Source: Megascapheus bottae (Eukaryota; Chordata; Mammalia; Rodentia; Geomyidae). From it: DNA of 64,000 nucleotides. The stretch is taken from assembly GCA_024803745.1 (NCBI GenBank), contig JANJXV010000013.1:16613501-16677500 (forward strand). Direction: 5' to 3'. The notes beneath the pieces were generated by a model, which was given only the letters and a program-made list of their open reading frames with translations, made no database searches and was not told the DNA's origin. Made by a program: the position numbers and the translations under genes. Within the stretch, counting starts at the first letter, position 1. Each line of letters opens with the position of its first letter. Positions 35,570 to 48,961 of this stretch are shown here, in pieces.

Positions 35570-37590
35570 TGAGGGCATAAGTCAGGCACTAGTGTACCTT
35601 CTTTGTAAGTGTGAAACCCTGAGATCAAATCCCAATACACAGTAACACTGCGTATACTTATTACTAATATTATCCAATATTTGAACAGTTTAACCATTAA
35701 CTCTTTCTTGTTTCTAATTAATATAAATTTTTCCTTGGAAGATTAATTCAAACAATGGAGATTTGCATGCCCCTTGGACTTTAGAAACTGTTGCCATGCC
35801 AAATGGAAATACTACCTAATTTTCTAGATAGGGCAGCAATTGAGTGCTTATCTTATTTGAAAATTTATTGCATTATATTAATTTTAGAATTGATATAGCT
35901 GTATTCTTAGTTGGTATTACTGCCATAAAAGTATCAAACCGTACAGTTATGATTGACATTTCTTGAAATCATAGCAAATCACTATCCTGTTGGAGGCAGG
36001 AGCTGGAGTAATCATGTGATCCATGTGTTCTGGGCACAGAACTCTCAGTCTTGCTTGGCAGCAAATCCCACACAGATTCCAGAGATTGGTCTCAGTGTTT
36101 TCAGACATGGCCCAGCAGTTTCCCATTCCGGGAACATAGGAGAGGAAGCTGAAGAATCATATGATTCTGGGTTCAGAGCTCTCAGTCCTGCTGGTAGCAA
36201 ATACACACAGAGTGCCTAGGGGCAAGGCACTCTGCCAGCCATGGACTTGGCAGTGACATATTTCTGCAGTGATCTTTAAGTGATAGAGTTCTTTCTCATT
36301 AGGAAGGCTGAGCTGACTACCACCATGCCCTTCACTGCCCAAACTCCCTACTGCTTAAACTTCTTAGTGGGCCCAATACACTTTCTTCTCCACAGCCATC
36401 TCTTTAAAAAAAAAATATTTTATTTAACTCAATTTGTCTAAAATATTGTCATTTAACATGTAATCAATATAAAATTATCAGTAAGTTATTTAACTTCTTT
36501 TTTCATATGAAGTCTTTGAACTACAATATACACTTTATACTTACAGTCTATCTCAGCGTGGACTGGGTACATTTTTATTATTAGTATGTTAGACAATATA
36601 GATCTAGATGTTCCCCTCCCCACCCCGCTTTTTTTTGTTTTGTTTTTTTCTAAAGAAACTCAGAATTCTCTTGATCTTCTGAGTCCAGGCAAAAGACCAG
36701 GGAGAAAGCACATAGAGCGAGCATCCCAGAAGAAGTTTTAAGGTTTAGATGAGCCATCAAAGTAAACACTTCCACCCACATTTCTCTAGCTAATACAATC
36801 AAAATTCCCTATCTAACTAGGACACCTGGGAAATGTAGATTAGCTTCATATGCAGAAGAAAATAGCTTGGTGAGCACATAGTAAATTCTCTACCCCAGCT
36901 GGAAATGTATTTCAACATTTTACATATCCAGAAACTACACCCACACAAATTAAATGATAGGTTAGCTAATAGAGGAGTTCAAGTAGAAGGAAGATCTTCA
37001 CTCTGTAGAGTGCCTTACTTCCTTTCCTTTTAAAAGTTTTCATCTGATTTTTTGCTTAAAAGAATGCAAATTAATTAACTAAATTATTATAGTTATTGTA
37101 AAGGTGATATACACAGTGATTAGCATTTAAGTCAGGTGACAAGTGTATTTCTTTTTGGACAGCATCACCCCTTCCTTCACTCTTTCCCAGTTTTTCCTTC
37201 TCCTTCCCACTCGTAAGTTGTATAGTTTATTTTCAAAATAGTATCTAGTGAGAAACACTGCTGCATTTGTTCACCCTTTATACCCTCCATTTATGTGTTT
37301 CCCTTAACCCTCCGAAAGACAAACGAACAAACAAGGCAAAAAGAAAAAAAAAAGCCCTCTTCCTTCCATTTCCTGGAATTCATTTCAATAAATATTATCT
37401 TATATGATCAGAGGCACAGAGACATTGTGCCTTTGGATTCTTCCCATAAGAGTATTTTTTCCTTTGGTCTCCTTTGTGTGATATGCCTAGAGTCCTGTAT
37501 AATTTATCATGTATTTTAGATCCTGCTTCCATATACGAGAAAGAGCATGGAATCTCTGAGCTTACCTCCCTAACATGATTTATTTTTGAA
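35570..37590. other. Intergenic, no gene recognised
   Basis: Contains a diverged internal duplication at 36012-36205. No coding or RNA gene seen. Confidence 0.5.
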
Positions 37591-37599
37591 TATCTTTTA

Positions 37600-38490
37600 A
37601 AATTATTATCTTTACGTAGTTGTACAAAGGAGTTGCCAAAGCAGTTTATGAATACATTATATCTTGATCAATGTCACCTTTCTCATCTACCCCCCTCCTA
37701 TGCACCCCTTCTCTCACTACTCTTAATTTTGTATAATATAGCTTGGTTTCTTGTCTCCATTTTCCTCCTCTTCATTTGTCTACCCTTTTCCTTTTGACCC
37801 CCCTGACCCCTGCCCACTCCACTTCTTCCATGTACCTGCTTCCTAGTGTTTTATTTTGCTGATTTGAGATTTCTAAGGAGTTATGCTATTTGAGATCTCC
37901 CTCGAATCTATTATATTTCAGTTAATATATTTGCATAGACTACCCAGTGTATTTACTTACAAGTGTGTAAATTAAATCTAGCTTCTACATGTAAAGGAAA
38001 ACATGGATCCTTTGTCTCGTAGGCCTGACTGACTTCACTTACCGTAATTTTTTTCCAAGTCTTTCCATTTCTTTACAAATGGTACAATACCATTCCTTCT
38101 AATGGGTGAGTAAAATTTTATTGGGTATATATATCACATTTGCTTGATTCATTCATCCACTGAGGGACATAGTGCTACAATAAACTTGTGCTGGTGGCTT
38201 TACTACCTCCTGATTTATAATCTTTTGGGTAATTTTTTTTCCTCAGATTTTTTTTTTGAGGAACCTTCACACTGCTTTCCAGAGTGGTTAAACAAGTTTA
38301 CATTCCCACCAACAGTACAATATGGTTCCCTTCTGGCTATATCCTCACCAGCAAGTGTTATTTGTTTTCTTGATAAGGGCCATTCTAACAGGGTGAGGTG
38401 GAATCTTAGTGTTGTTTTGATTTGCATTTCCTTTATGAACAAAGAGACTGAGTATTTTTCATGTATCTATTGACCATTCTCACATCTGTC
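37600..38490 (-). repeat. L1 3' region
   Basis: Carries the familiar reverse L1 tail wording CACTGCTTTCCAGAGTGG and TTACATTCCCACCAACAGT. Decayed. Confidence 0.8.
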
Positions 38491-38730
38491 TCTTAATCAT
38501 CTATCTCTTAAGCCATATCTTATGTAAACACTATGGCAAGGTGCTTCATGAGTCCTTGAGCTGTGTTTATTTGTTGTTCTTAAGTCCCCAGAGCAGCTCC
38601 TCCTCAAATAATGGGCCCTGTCTCTGAGATAAAGAAAACAACAAAATGTATTTCTTTTCTGAAACTAGAAGCAGTCACAATCATACCAAATCCCTGTACT
38701 GAGTTTAAGGCTTGTAGGATATATGGGATT

Positions 38731-38922
38731 CTGTAACTAGAACTGTGTTTAACACCAGGTCCATCTGGTTTACTTTGAGCCTTTAACTATGCATCCCCCC
38801 TCAGGGAGCCAGGGGTGCACCTGCAGGTTGTCTTCTACTTTTATAGGTGTTTGTCCATGCTTTTCAAACTATCTTGTCTCTTTTCTCCTTTCTTTCTTTT
38901 CCTCCCTCTCTCCCTCCCTTCC
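38731..38922 (+). repeat. Unclassified 190-bp repeat, copy B
   Basis: Inverted partner of 32033-32230, differing by a 6-base gap and about two substitutions by eye. It runs into a CCTT-rich tract. Confidence 0.8.
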
Positions 38923-38954
38923 TCTTTCCTTCCTTCCTTCTTCTTTTTCCTTTT

Positions 38955-39390
38955 TGCCAGTCCTGGGGCTTGAATCTGTCAGGGCTTGAGCTCAGAATCT
39001 GGGGCTTTCTCAAGGCTACAGCTCTACCCCTGAGCCACAGCACCATTTTTGGCTCTTTTTTTTTTTTTGTCAGTTATGGGGCTTGGACTCTGGGCCCAGG
39101 TGGTGTACCTGAGCTCTTCAGCTCAAGGTTTTCACCCTACTCCTGGAGCCACAGCACCACTTCTGGTTTTCTAGTGGTTTTACAGATAAGAGTCTCACAA
39201 TCTTTAGTACCTGGGCTGGCTTTGAACCATGATCCTCACATCTTAGCCTCCTGAGTAGCTAGGATTACAGGTGTGAGCTACCATGCCCCGCTTTTTGGCT
39301 TTTTCTATGTATGTGGTACTAAGGAATCAAACCCAGACCTTCTTGCATGCTAGGCAAGCACTCTATCATTAGGCCAAACTCTGGCCCTCT
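38955..39390 (-). repeat. Three nested reverse SINEs
   Basis: A Geo-type piece (38955-39050), a 7SL/B1-Geo copy (39062-39290) and an ID-like end (39291-39386), apparently an IDL-Geo copy split by the middle one. Confidence 0.75.
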
Positions 39391-39679
39391 TGTCTCTTTC
39401 TTGTTTCCCAGTGGTCTTTCTTTGGAATACAAGTTCTTTGTTACCCTATTCTCCTTCATGGATTCAAATGCTATATTATGAGGAAGAGATATAGAATCTT
39501 GCCCTGAATGATCAGGACAAATAACTTGAATTAAGGTCAAGCCTTTTTTCCTTTGCACTGTAACTTGAACCTACATACCAAAACTGTAGCCAGGGATCTT
39601 GACCCAGTAGGTCAAATTTTATAAGCAGCTTCCCCTCTTCCCATTCTTCTGCAATGAGCTTATAAAGATAAACTATGAG

Positions 39680-39887
39680 CCAGGAGCCGGTGGTTTACAC
39701 TTTTAATCCTAGCTACTCAGGAAGCTGAGATCTGAGGATTGTCATTTGAAGTCAGTCTAGGCAGGAAAGTGCATGAGACTCTTATCTCCAACAAACTACT
39801 CAGAAAAAGCCAGAAGTGGCACTGTGGCTCAAGTGGCAGAGCATTAGTATTGAGTACAAAGAGGCTCAGGCAGAGCACCCATATATG

Positions 39888-39935
<48 letters not shown>
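39680..39935 (+). repeat. 7SL/B1-Geo SINE with (TA)n tail
   Basis: A forward composite whose tail has become a perfect TA run at about 39889-39932. Confidence 0.85.
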
Positions 39936-39937
<2 letters not shown>

Positions 39938-40069
39938 ACTTCCATTATTTTGGTGCAGACTGAGGTTAAAAAGATGCTGTATACCTTTTTACTAATGTTT
40001 GGCAAATCCTGGGATTTAATTTGTTTTGTTTTCTCCACCAAGGAAGATTCTTTATTGTAGGGGTGTTAG

Positions 40070-40440
40070 GGTTTGAATATGAAATATTACCCACAGATTC
40101 ATGTGTTGAATGTTTAGTCCCTAACTGGTGGCACTATTTTTGGAGGTGACTGAAACTTTAGAAGGTGAACTATAATTGGAAGAAGTGAATTATTTACTTG
40201 AAGCATGTCTTTAAAGGGCATTCCCTGCCTTAGCCATTTCCTGATTTGGTCTACGTCCTGTTTGCCAAGAGGGAGAGAAACTTCTTCAACAGGCTCCTGT
40301 AATTATGTTTTTTCCCAGTGCTTGAGGCCAAGCATCTATGGCCTGGACCCTCTGAAACTGTAAGCAAAATAAATCATGTCTCCTTTAAGTTGTTATTTTA
40401 GATATTTTGCTTATAGCAATGAGAACAGAAAGTAATACAA
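40070..40440 (+). repeat. MaLR-type LTR
   Basis: GATTCATGTGTTGAATG, CTATGGCCTGGACCCTCTGA and AGCAAAATAAATCATGTC follow the MaLR LTR pattern, including the poly(A) signal. Confidence 0.75.
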
Positions 40441-41577
40441 GGAAATATGGAGATTCTTACCAAAGGAGACCCATCTTCTTTTTAAAATTCCATAGACATC
40501 TACAGCGCAGTAGACAGGGAAGGAACTAAAAAGATAGAGTGCAAGCTGCAATAGTGTTTACCTCCCAAGGCTTCTATTGAGCTATTGCTTTAAGGGATAG
40601 AGCTGTTACTTAAAGGGATAGATCAGTGCACACAGGGAGGAGAACAAAATCTTCATATTTGTGTCTACTAGCTCACTAGGTTCTTATTTGGACAAATGTG
40701 TGCTAGCTCTAGGAACTAGGGGCAATCAGTATAGTTTTCATTACTCTCTTGGACACACCTCATTCTGCACCAAGTAAACTCAGCTGGGTATCTTCTCAAA
40801 AGTGAAACAGGTCTACAGGCATCCTTTTCTTTTTGGTGATACTGAAGTTTGAACTCAGGAACGTGCACTTGCAAGATAGGTACTCTACTACTTGAGCCAT
40901 GCCTCAGTCCGTGCACACACACACGTGCGCACACAGAGACATGTTAGTTATTCTTTATAGTCTCACCTGTCTCAGGGCTTTTTGCTGGGATTGTGTAAAT
41001 GAAGATGAAGAAGGGAGACCAGGAGATAAAGCAGAAGAAGCAAAAAAATGTTCCTTAGTTGTCAATCCTACTGTTGCCCTATGAAGAAGGGCCTGTATGT
41101 TAAAGTAGATGACTTGCTCATACTTTTAAATGTGAGAAAAATTTAGAGTGCAATATAGACAGTACTTTTTCATTTAGCTTATTGCACTGTTTAAACTATT
41201 ATGGAGGTAAATTCAGGAGGCAAACGTTTCTTCAAACAAAGAAACCAATAGACTTTTTAAAGACTATATATATATATATACACACACACACATACACACA
41301 CACCCATCCTTACCTTTATACCTGATTCAGATAGTATTTAAATATTTGGCAGTTAGGCTTGGTTTTAAGTCAATTATGAGTTAAAAGTATGAATTAGTAT
41401 TTCAATATAGCTTTTATTCTTAGGTAGCTCTAGACAGTTTGTATAGAAATCATTTTCTTTTCTTTTTTTTAATGTCTGAGACTGGAATAGAACTCTTTTG
41501 CTTTCTGGCTAGCACTCTACCAACTGAGCCATGTCCCAACTACAGAAAGCATTTCTCAACCTTGGATTCCTGCTGTA

Positions 41578-41790
41578 TGACGGTAGCTCATGACTGTAAT
41601 CTTAGCTACTCAGGAAGTTGAGATCTGAGGATAGCAGGTTCCAAGCCTGTGAGAGCTTATCTCCAAATAACCATCCGAAAACTGGAAGTGGAGCTGTGGA
41701 TCATAGTGATAGAACATTAGCCTTGAGCAGAAAAGCTCAGGGGCAGTGTTCAGGTCCTGAGTTCAAGCCCCACAACTGACAAAAAACTCC
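41578..41790 (+). repeat. 7SL/B1-Geo SINE
   Basis: A forward composite starting near GACGGTAGCTCATGACTG, ending CAAGCCCCACAACTGAC. Confidence 0.8.
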
Positions 41791-41799
41791 ACCTTCTCC

Positions 41800-43880
41800 C
41801 AAAACAAATAAACAAACAAGCAAACAAAAAAGAACATAGATTTCTAGCTCCATTCACAGAGATTCTAACAGGAGAAAACAAGTCGTTGTATAGGATGCAT
41901 AGTTGTTTTTTTTAAATAAAATCTCAAATTTGATTGATAAATGCTACCAGGTAATCAATCACAGTTTGGTAAAACACTAAGGAGAGAGACCTTTTCAGTG
42001 GAGGCAATTTGTGAAAAATATATTGGTATTCTGGATGGGGGTCTGGACAGACGAACATATTAACATATAGCTGGAGTTACAGGCACGTACCCCAATGACA
42101 AGCTTGTATTTAAAAATGAGGTCTTGCTGATGTTTTGCCTAGAATGACCTGACACTGCAGTCCTCCATCCACCTTCTGATTAACTAGGATGATATATGTT
42201 AACTATTGTACCTGGTATTGGGCTTTGAAATGAGAGCTTCAGCCTTGTTAGGCAGGTGCTTTACTGCAAAGTCACACCTTTTTTTTCTTAAGATAAAACA
42301 GAGTCCCTTTAAATTTCTATTATTTGTCTTAGCAGAACTTTTCATATTCATAAGTCAATGGTAACAAAAGTGCTTATTACTTGACCAAACTTTAATATCA
42401 GAAGTTTGTTTCTTCTTACTCTTGACAAAGCAGAAAACTCTTTAATGACCCCTTCTGAGAATCTGTTGATCTCAGGGAAAACATTCCCTGAATCTTCCAC
42501 TACCCCTAGACCATACTTTTTCTAGCCTTGTTGACCCTCTGTGATAAAAGAAAATCCTTTTGAGAGGTTTCTACCTTTTTATTGTTGCATTGTTCTCCAT
42601 AATATAATAGTCCCTTCCTTCTTGTTGCAATACTTATTTGAATAAAGCCTTCTAAATTCTGAACTGATTTTTATGGGATATTTTAACTCACGGACTTAAT
42701 AATTGACAATCTAGGCTACATCTTTCTTCTCCCAGACTGTTAGTTACATTTTGGAGCAGTGATAATTCCAAAGTTCTATTTACACTCTTAATATATCTTC
42801 ATCTCCTTGTTCCCTAAATTTCTGTTACTGTTTTTGTCTCTGCATCTGTTGCATCTTTCTATCTATCCCATTTCCCAACTTCTTCACCTACTTGTCTCCT
42901 CAAGGCCACGCTCCTGTCTTCAGGTCGCCTGATCCAGAGAGAAGTGCATTGAGAGTGGGCTCTACTCCCAGGGCTGGTAGGCTTCTGACTGTCAGCTGCA
43001 GCTCAGATTTGCCTCCTTATGTGAGGGAGGGAACTGAATTTATTCTCAGAGCAGAAGTGAAGAATTGCCTTTATTTTTATAAAAAGTTTTATTGTTAGAT
43101 GTTTTTGTTTAATTATGATTCCTGGGATTAAAAATTACCAGGCAACTAAAATACACCCCTTAAAAAGACCCCCCATAAAACTAACGGATCAAAATTAAAC
43201 AACTCAAAGTTCAGGCAATAAAGATAGCTTAATGATATTTGACTACAATTTATCATATCCTACCTTTGGGGCATGATGGTGATCAAGGACAATACCACCA
43301 TATGGCCTGATTTAAAGATGTATTCATTTTTGTACGTAGCCTTCTAGTCACAAAAGTCATAGTAATCTGGAGATCCACAAAAACAAAACAAAGCAATGTA
43401 AAGATGAGAGAATCTTGCAATAGTCAAGTTTGCTACCCACCATTTAGGATTCCTGCTGTTAAACTGGTAACTGATCTTGGAAACACTAAATATTCCTTTC
43501 CTCTGAGAAGTTTTCTTAATGTACTTGGCATCATTGCATAGAGAAACAGAATTTGCAGCCAATCCAGTGGTAAAAATTATGGTAAAGATAAGTGCAGGTT
43601 TTAGTTTTGTTCAACATGCACAAGCTCATACAAGTCCTCAACATGAAGAGACTTAAAGCCAAATGATGTAAGGATTTTGCTGAACACAGACATTCCCATC
43701 TCCCTTTCAGACAATAGCCTGTACCATGCTGTGGAAATTGTTGGGTGTCTGATTAGCTATGACATTTGAGATTTTCTTCAATATACAGATCTATTTCTTA
43801 TTCTATCTAACTGGTTCTCCTATTCCTGGCATAGTGAACATTTGGGAAAATCTTCCTTACTAGAAACTGTTTTTTTTTTT
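41800..43880. other. Intergenic with possible old LTR
   Basis: A B1-like reverse fragment lies at about 42050-42280. At 42640 GAATAAAGCCTTCTAAATTC resembles an LTR poly(A) region, but borders are unclear. No gene. Confidence 0.35.
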
Positions 43881-43884
43881 TTGA

Positions 43885-44215
43885 GGTGGGGGGGTCATGG
43901 GGCTTGAACTCAGCCTGGGTGCTGTCCCTGAGCTCTTCAGCTCAAGGCTATTACCCTACCCTTGAGCCAAGCCTCACTTCCTGTTTTCTAGAAGTTAATT
44001 GGAGATAAGAGCCTCAGGTCCTTTTGTGCCCAGGCTGGTCACAATCCTGAGCTTTTTTTTGCTCAAGGCAAGCACTCTACCACTTGAGCCTCCCATTCTG
44101 GTATTCTGGAGTTCAACTGGAGAGAGTCCCACAGACATCCTGCACAGGCAGGCTTTGAACTGTGATCCTCAGAACTGTTTCTTAAATAGCTAGGATTATA
44201 GGCTTGGACACCAGT
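43885..44215 (-). repeat. Reverse Geo-type SINE pair
   Basis: Two incomplete reverse SINE units in succession, followed by a short CAGTGCT repeat to 44240. Confidence 0.7.
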
Positions 44216-44244
44216 GCTCAGTGCTCAGTGCTCAGTGTATACAT

Positions 44245-45320
44245 GTGACCTTTTCTATCTCTGAACAAAATTATAAAAATTAAATTGTAAAAAGGCTCTA
44301 TTTTGTTGATCTAAAGACAAATAAGTGCTCAGGATTGTGCCCATGCCCTGAGTTCAAGGCCTAGAACCAGCAAAAAATAAATAGAAAAACCACATTATCC
44401 CAAATCCTAAACAGACAAACACAAGCAGAAGCAGTACTCATTACTTTTATTTAAAATTTTTAGGCATATACAAAATCCATTAAAGGGTATCTGCATCTAA
44501 ATTAGTTTTCTGGTCAAAAAACAAGACTTACTTTCCAGATTGCTAAAGCTTTTGAATATATATTTAAAAAATCTGCAAAAGATATTCCTTCCCTTTTACC
44601 TTTGTAAGAAATCTTTTATAATGGCAATCTTTGTTTCCTTTAATCTTTTAGATTCTTTTGTGAACCAACTGAAGGACATATGTCATTGCTTGGCACTGTA
44701 CATAATTTAAAAATCACCTATATATCTCTGATGAAGAGATCATTAAAATTTAACAATAAAATAAACAAAATACAAAACTATTTGAAAAGGGTGTTGCAGT
44801 TTTTATTATACATATACACTGTGCCTGCACTAAAATCTTTTATTATAGCATTCTTGGACCTTACTCTAAGTGACAAAATCCTGGCTATTTGATATGGGAG
44901 GGATATGAATATAGTAAAAATAAAAAAGATAGTAAGAGAACTTTAAATAAAAATACCACTTGAGTGTCTATACTAGGAATTTTCTGAAAGTTGTGGTATA
45001 ATATGAGAAGATAATATAATTTATGGGTAAGGTCTTCAGCCTGAAAATTGTTGGTGGGCAGACAGTTGGTGGGCAGTTGCCTATTTTTAAAGTTAGGCTT
45101 CAGTGATCTGCAATTTGAATTAGATAAGAAATTTTAAGAGGCAGTTATTTTTTCCACAGAAGGAAAATGCTCTTATCTCCTGCTTTGAATTATTAGCAAT
45201 ACATTGAATATCTGCTGTGTTCAGAGATCAAGGTTTAAGTCTTCCTCACATGTGTGCTTTCTTTTTTACACTTTTAACTGTTATTAAGTACTCCCTAATT
45301 CAATGTATCTTCTTTTTCTT
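44245..45320. other. Intergenic, no gene recognised
   Basis: AT-rich. One short Geo fragment near 44325-44370. Confidence 0.5.
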
Positions 45321-45321
45321 T

Positions 45322-45530
45322 TTCTTTTTTTTTTGCCAGTCTTTTGGCTTGAATGCAGAGCCTGGGCACTAACCCTGAACTTCTTTTGCTCAAAGCTAAT
45401 GCTGTACCACTTAAGCCACAGCATTACTTTTGGCCTTTTCTATTTATGTGGTACTGAGGAATCGAATCCAGGGATTCATGCATGCTAGGCAATCAAGCAC
45501 TCTACCACTAAGCCACATTCCCAGCCTGTA
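45322..45530 (-). repeat. IDL-Geo SINE
   Basis: A reverse dimer with AATCGAATCC and AAGCACTCTACCACTAAGCC. Confidence 0.85.
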
Positions 45531-45534
45531 TCTT

Positions 45535-48515
45535 GTGCTTTCTAAGAGCTTGGGGCAAATAATTAGATGTTTATTTGAGATCTGATTTTTTTTTTTTGCT
45601 GTTAGCACCTACAGTATAAACTGCCTTGTTAGAGCTACCATTGCTCTAGCCCACAGGTTCTAGGAAGCTATGTCTTCATCTTCATTGGTTTCTCGGGATT
45701 TAAAATAGTCCCCCTGATATTTTCAGTGGCTTACTGATCATTCAAAAATGCACTGTTCAGCTTCTTTGTGCTGGAATAGTTTCTCTAGTTATGTTTGCTA
45801 TTGATTTCAGAGTGGAAAAGTGCACAGAGCACTGGATTCTACAATGGGAAGGGAAGACCAGAGGGAAGCCTCTGATTATCTCAGTTCTAATCCCGAACCT
45901 AACCCTAACTTGTGCTTTCTTATGTGATATGGAAGAAACACTCCATTAAGTTGGATTTTTTAAACCAGTTTATTAAGTGTCTCATTTCAAAGATTCTCTT
46001 GCTCCCTCTGAATCCTGGGTTTTTACTGAATTTATCCCAGAAGCTAAATTTCTTGTTGAAGGCTTGAATTGCTTCATTCTTCCAAGCTATAATTTTGAGT
46101 TATTCTCTGTCATTTCATATCTATTTTATTTTTAAAAGAGTTATGAGCATTTGGAGAAGTTCTGTTGCTTTTCTTTTCTGCACCATTTTATTTATCTGTA
46201 TGATTTGTGTGCCTGTAGGGATTTATATGGGGTCTTAGTCAGCAGCCTTCTCTTGAGACATCAATTTCCAGTGTCTCTCACAGAGGAAAACACACATTAC
46301 TACAACAATACAAAACAGACTAGATGGAAACATAGTAAAAAGTCAAGTGCAATTACACCCGTGATAACAACAGAACTGAAAGCGGAAAAAAATAAAGTAG
46401 AATAAACTATGGAGTTAAAAATTAGCAAAGGTAAAAGCAGTAAAAACGAATGAAGTAGGGGGAAGAATGGAGAGGCAAAGTTCAATAAAGAAAACAATTT
46501 GAAGACGAAAGTAGCACAAATGATTTCAAATCAAAGAATAAATACACAAAATTTGACTGAGTTAAGAAGAGGACTAAAAATAAACACAAAAGTAAAAGCA
46601 AAAGATTGGCACTATATTTGAACTGAAAACTAGGTATGTAGTTAGCCTTTCATATCCACTCAATTTAGAATCTCTTTCCTTTTAGAGTTTGAAACCAGTC
46701 TGGGATATATAGTGAATTCTAGGCTATCTGGATATGTATTAAGACCTTACTGAAAAAGAAGGAGGATGTGGAAGAACAGGAAGAGGAGGAAGAGGTTCCC
46801 TTCTTTACCTATCAGTAGTTGCTGCTGTTCAATGAACAGAAGGCTCTAGTGGCCCCAAAGTTTGTATAACCAGGGGCAGCAAATGTCCACTTTTGAAGGT
46901 GTTCAAAAGTGTATATGATAGGATGGAAGTGAATATCTGAATGTGAGTAACTGAGGGAGCTCAGTACTCTGCCTGCTAATCCCAGCAGAGCCCATCCAGC
47001 AATAAACTACTCTTGTAGGAGGGAGGAAGCAGCAAAAATCAGGTGGTCCCTTGGACCTGGACACTGAGCTTTGAGTGCCACCTGACTGCAAATCACACAT
47101 AGCAGGAAGTCAGGTCTGGTGGTGAAACCATCTTCCAGCCCTACCCTGGAGCTCTCAGTCTCTGAAGTAATCAGCCCACTGTGGGGTGGTGTTTACTCCT
47201 TGCCACAGATTATAGAACTCACTGTGCCCTCTATAGCCTTGACTTAGACCTGCTGCTTTAGCTCTTTTAGCAGGTCTACATCTGACCCTTCCTATCTCCA
47301 TGACTGCCTCTTGTGACCATCTCCCACTAGGCAGGCTGTTTCTAGACTCTGAATTGTGTTTGGCACCCAGAGTTGCTCTCTTAAACGGTAGCCCTCTCTT
47401 AAGTTGGCAATAGACTGTAAGATATGGAGAAGAATGACTTCTTCCCCATGCTAGCCTGCCACATAGCACTCATCATTATCAAATCCCCACACTAGATTTG
47501 AGGATTATGAGAACTATCCTTTCTATTTTTTGTTTTTTTAACACATGGAACCACCATTCTATTGGGATGCTTTGCTTAGTTTGTGGCCATGGCTTTGGGT
47601 TCACCTGGGGTTGGAATGTTTACTATTTCTTCTTTTTATTTGCAGTATGTTTTTGTTTCCCACATATCTTTCACCTTTCTTGGTTTCTGATTCTGTTTCT
47701 CTCTCTTTGTCCATGAATTCCTTTGTTATCCTGACTTCTTAAATCATACAGAGGAAATGTTCGATCTACCACCCTACTCCAAACTTCCTAATAGCCAAAT
47801 TTCCATTTTTATTTACTCTAAACAATGGTGAGGTAGAGTGGATATATTTCTAGTATATGACTGTTATTGGGAGGCAACAACTGATGAGATCCAAAGGGCA
47901 TATCCAATTTGGAAGAACTAGTGTGACATACTATAATAAGAGATTGGCATTCTCTTGAGAAGTTCTTCAGCATGAATAAATAGTTAAAGATGTATTTAGG
48001 AATTACTAGCAGAGTTGAGTTCATGGGAAAGGTGAAGTTAAACAAGAAAAGAAAGTTGAGGTTTGATGAATCAGCTCTTCATAGAGATAAAAGACTGAAC
48101 TTTAATAAAAGAAGAGATGACTTTCTTTTCTGAAATTATCAGAGATTTCTTCTTTCTTTATATTTTAACTACACACCTTTACTACTTGAAGAAGTTTGAA
48201 TGAGTTTCTTTTCTTTGCAATAATATAGCCTGGTTAAATAGGTTTTAGAATGGAGAGTAAGGAATATAGTAGATGGATTCCATGAGTAGGAATAGATGAA
48301 TAACTTGGATAGCTATTATGTTAAGCTAGGAATTTGCAATTACGGTGCTTTGGATTAAATTTCTGAATCTCTTTTCTCCAAATTATGGAGAAGAAAGTTG
48401 TAGAGAGAAAAATGCCTTTATCAACCTCCAGAGGTCACATTAAGTGCATTTTCCTGGGATATTTCTTATGTTTGCCTATAGATAAAGAGATACCCTATCC
48501 CAAATTTGCTTTCAT
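45535..48515. other. Intergenic, no gene recognised
   Basis: Minus-strand ORFs at 46903-47100 and 47155-47469 have no domain I recognise. The region 46280-47700 may be an unclassified retroelement. Confidence 0.4.
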
Positions 48516-48519
48516 TGTT

Positions 48520-48960
48520 GCCTTAGTCTATTTTTATATTGCTACAACATAACAGCTGTGATTAGGCAGTTAATAAAGACAAGAGATTTATTTTAGCTCA
48601 ATACTTTGGAGCCTAAAAAGATCAGGCATGGGTGGTCACATCTTGGGGGACCTCAGGCTGCATCACAATCTGGTGAATTGCATCATATGGAAGGAGAACA
48701 TGGAAGAGCAACACATGATGCAGATAGAAAAAGGGATCATATGGTATCCAAAGAAACAAGAGAGCAGCTGAGCTGAACTCACTTTTAATAACCTGCTGTA
48801 GTGCTAATCAATCCAACCCCATAAGATCTATTTCAGTGTTGTAAGAGGCATTAATTCCTTCTGAGATTGGAGTTTCCTGTCTCCTACGAGACCCTATATT
48901 TTAAATATCTCACCACCTCTCAGTACTACTGAAGAGCAGTAGTTAAACTGAATGTAGATA
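48520..48960 (-). repeat. MaLR-type LTR, reverse
   Basis: Plus-strand order TTAGTCTATTTTTATATTGC, ACAAGAGATTTATTTTAGCT and ATCTCACCACCTCTCAGTAC matches an inverted MST/ORR1-like LTR. Confidence 0.7.
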
Positions 48961-48961
48961 G

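Noticed and set aside
38062..38071. TTTCCATTTC, an inverted ISRE core
   Set aside because: It lies inside an L1 3' region and is part of the common element sequence.
45305..45335. TTTCTTTTTC, ISRE-like
   Set aside because: Low-complexity T-rich head of a reverse SINE.
46903..47469. Two minus-strand ORFs of 65 and 104 codons
   Set aside because: No domain recognised and no splice-consistent join between them. Possibly an unclassified retroelement.
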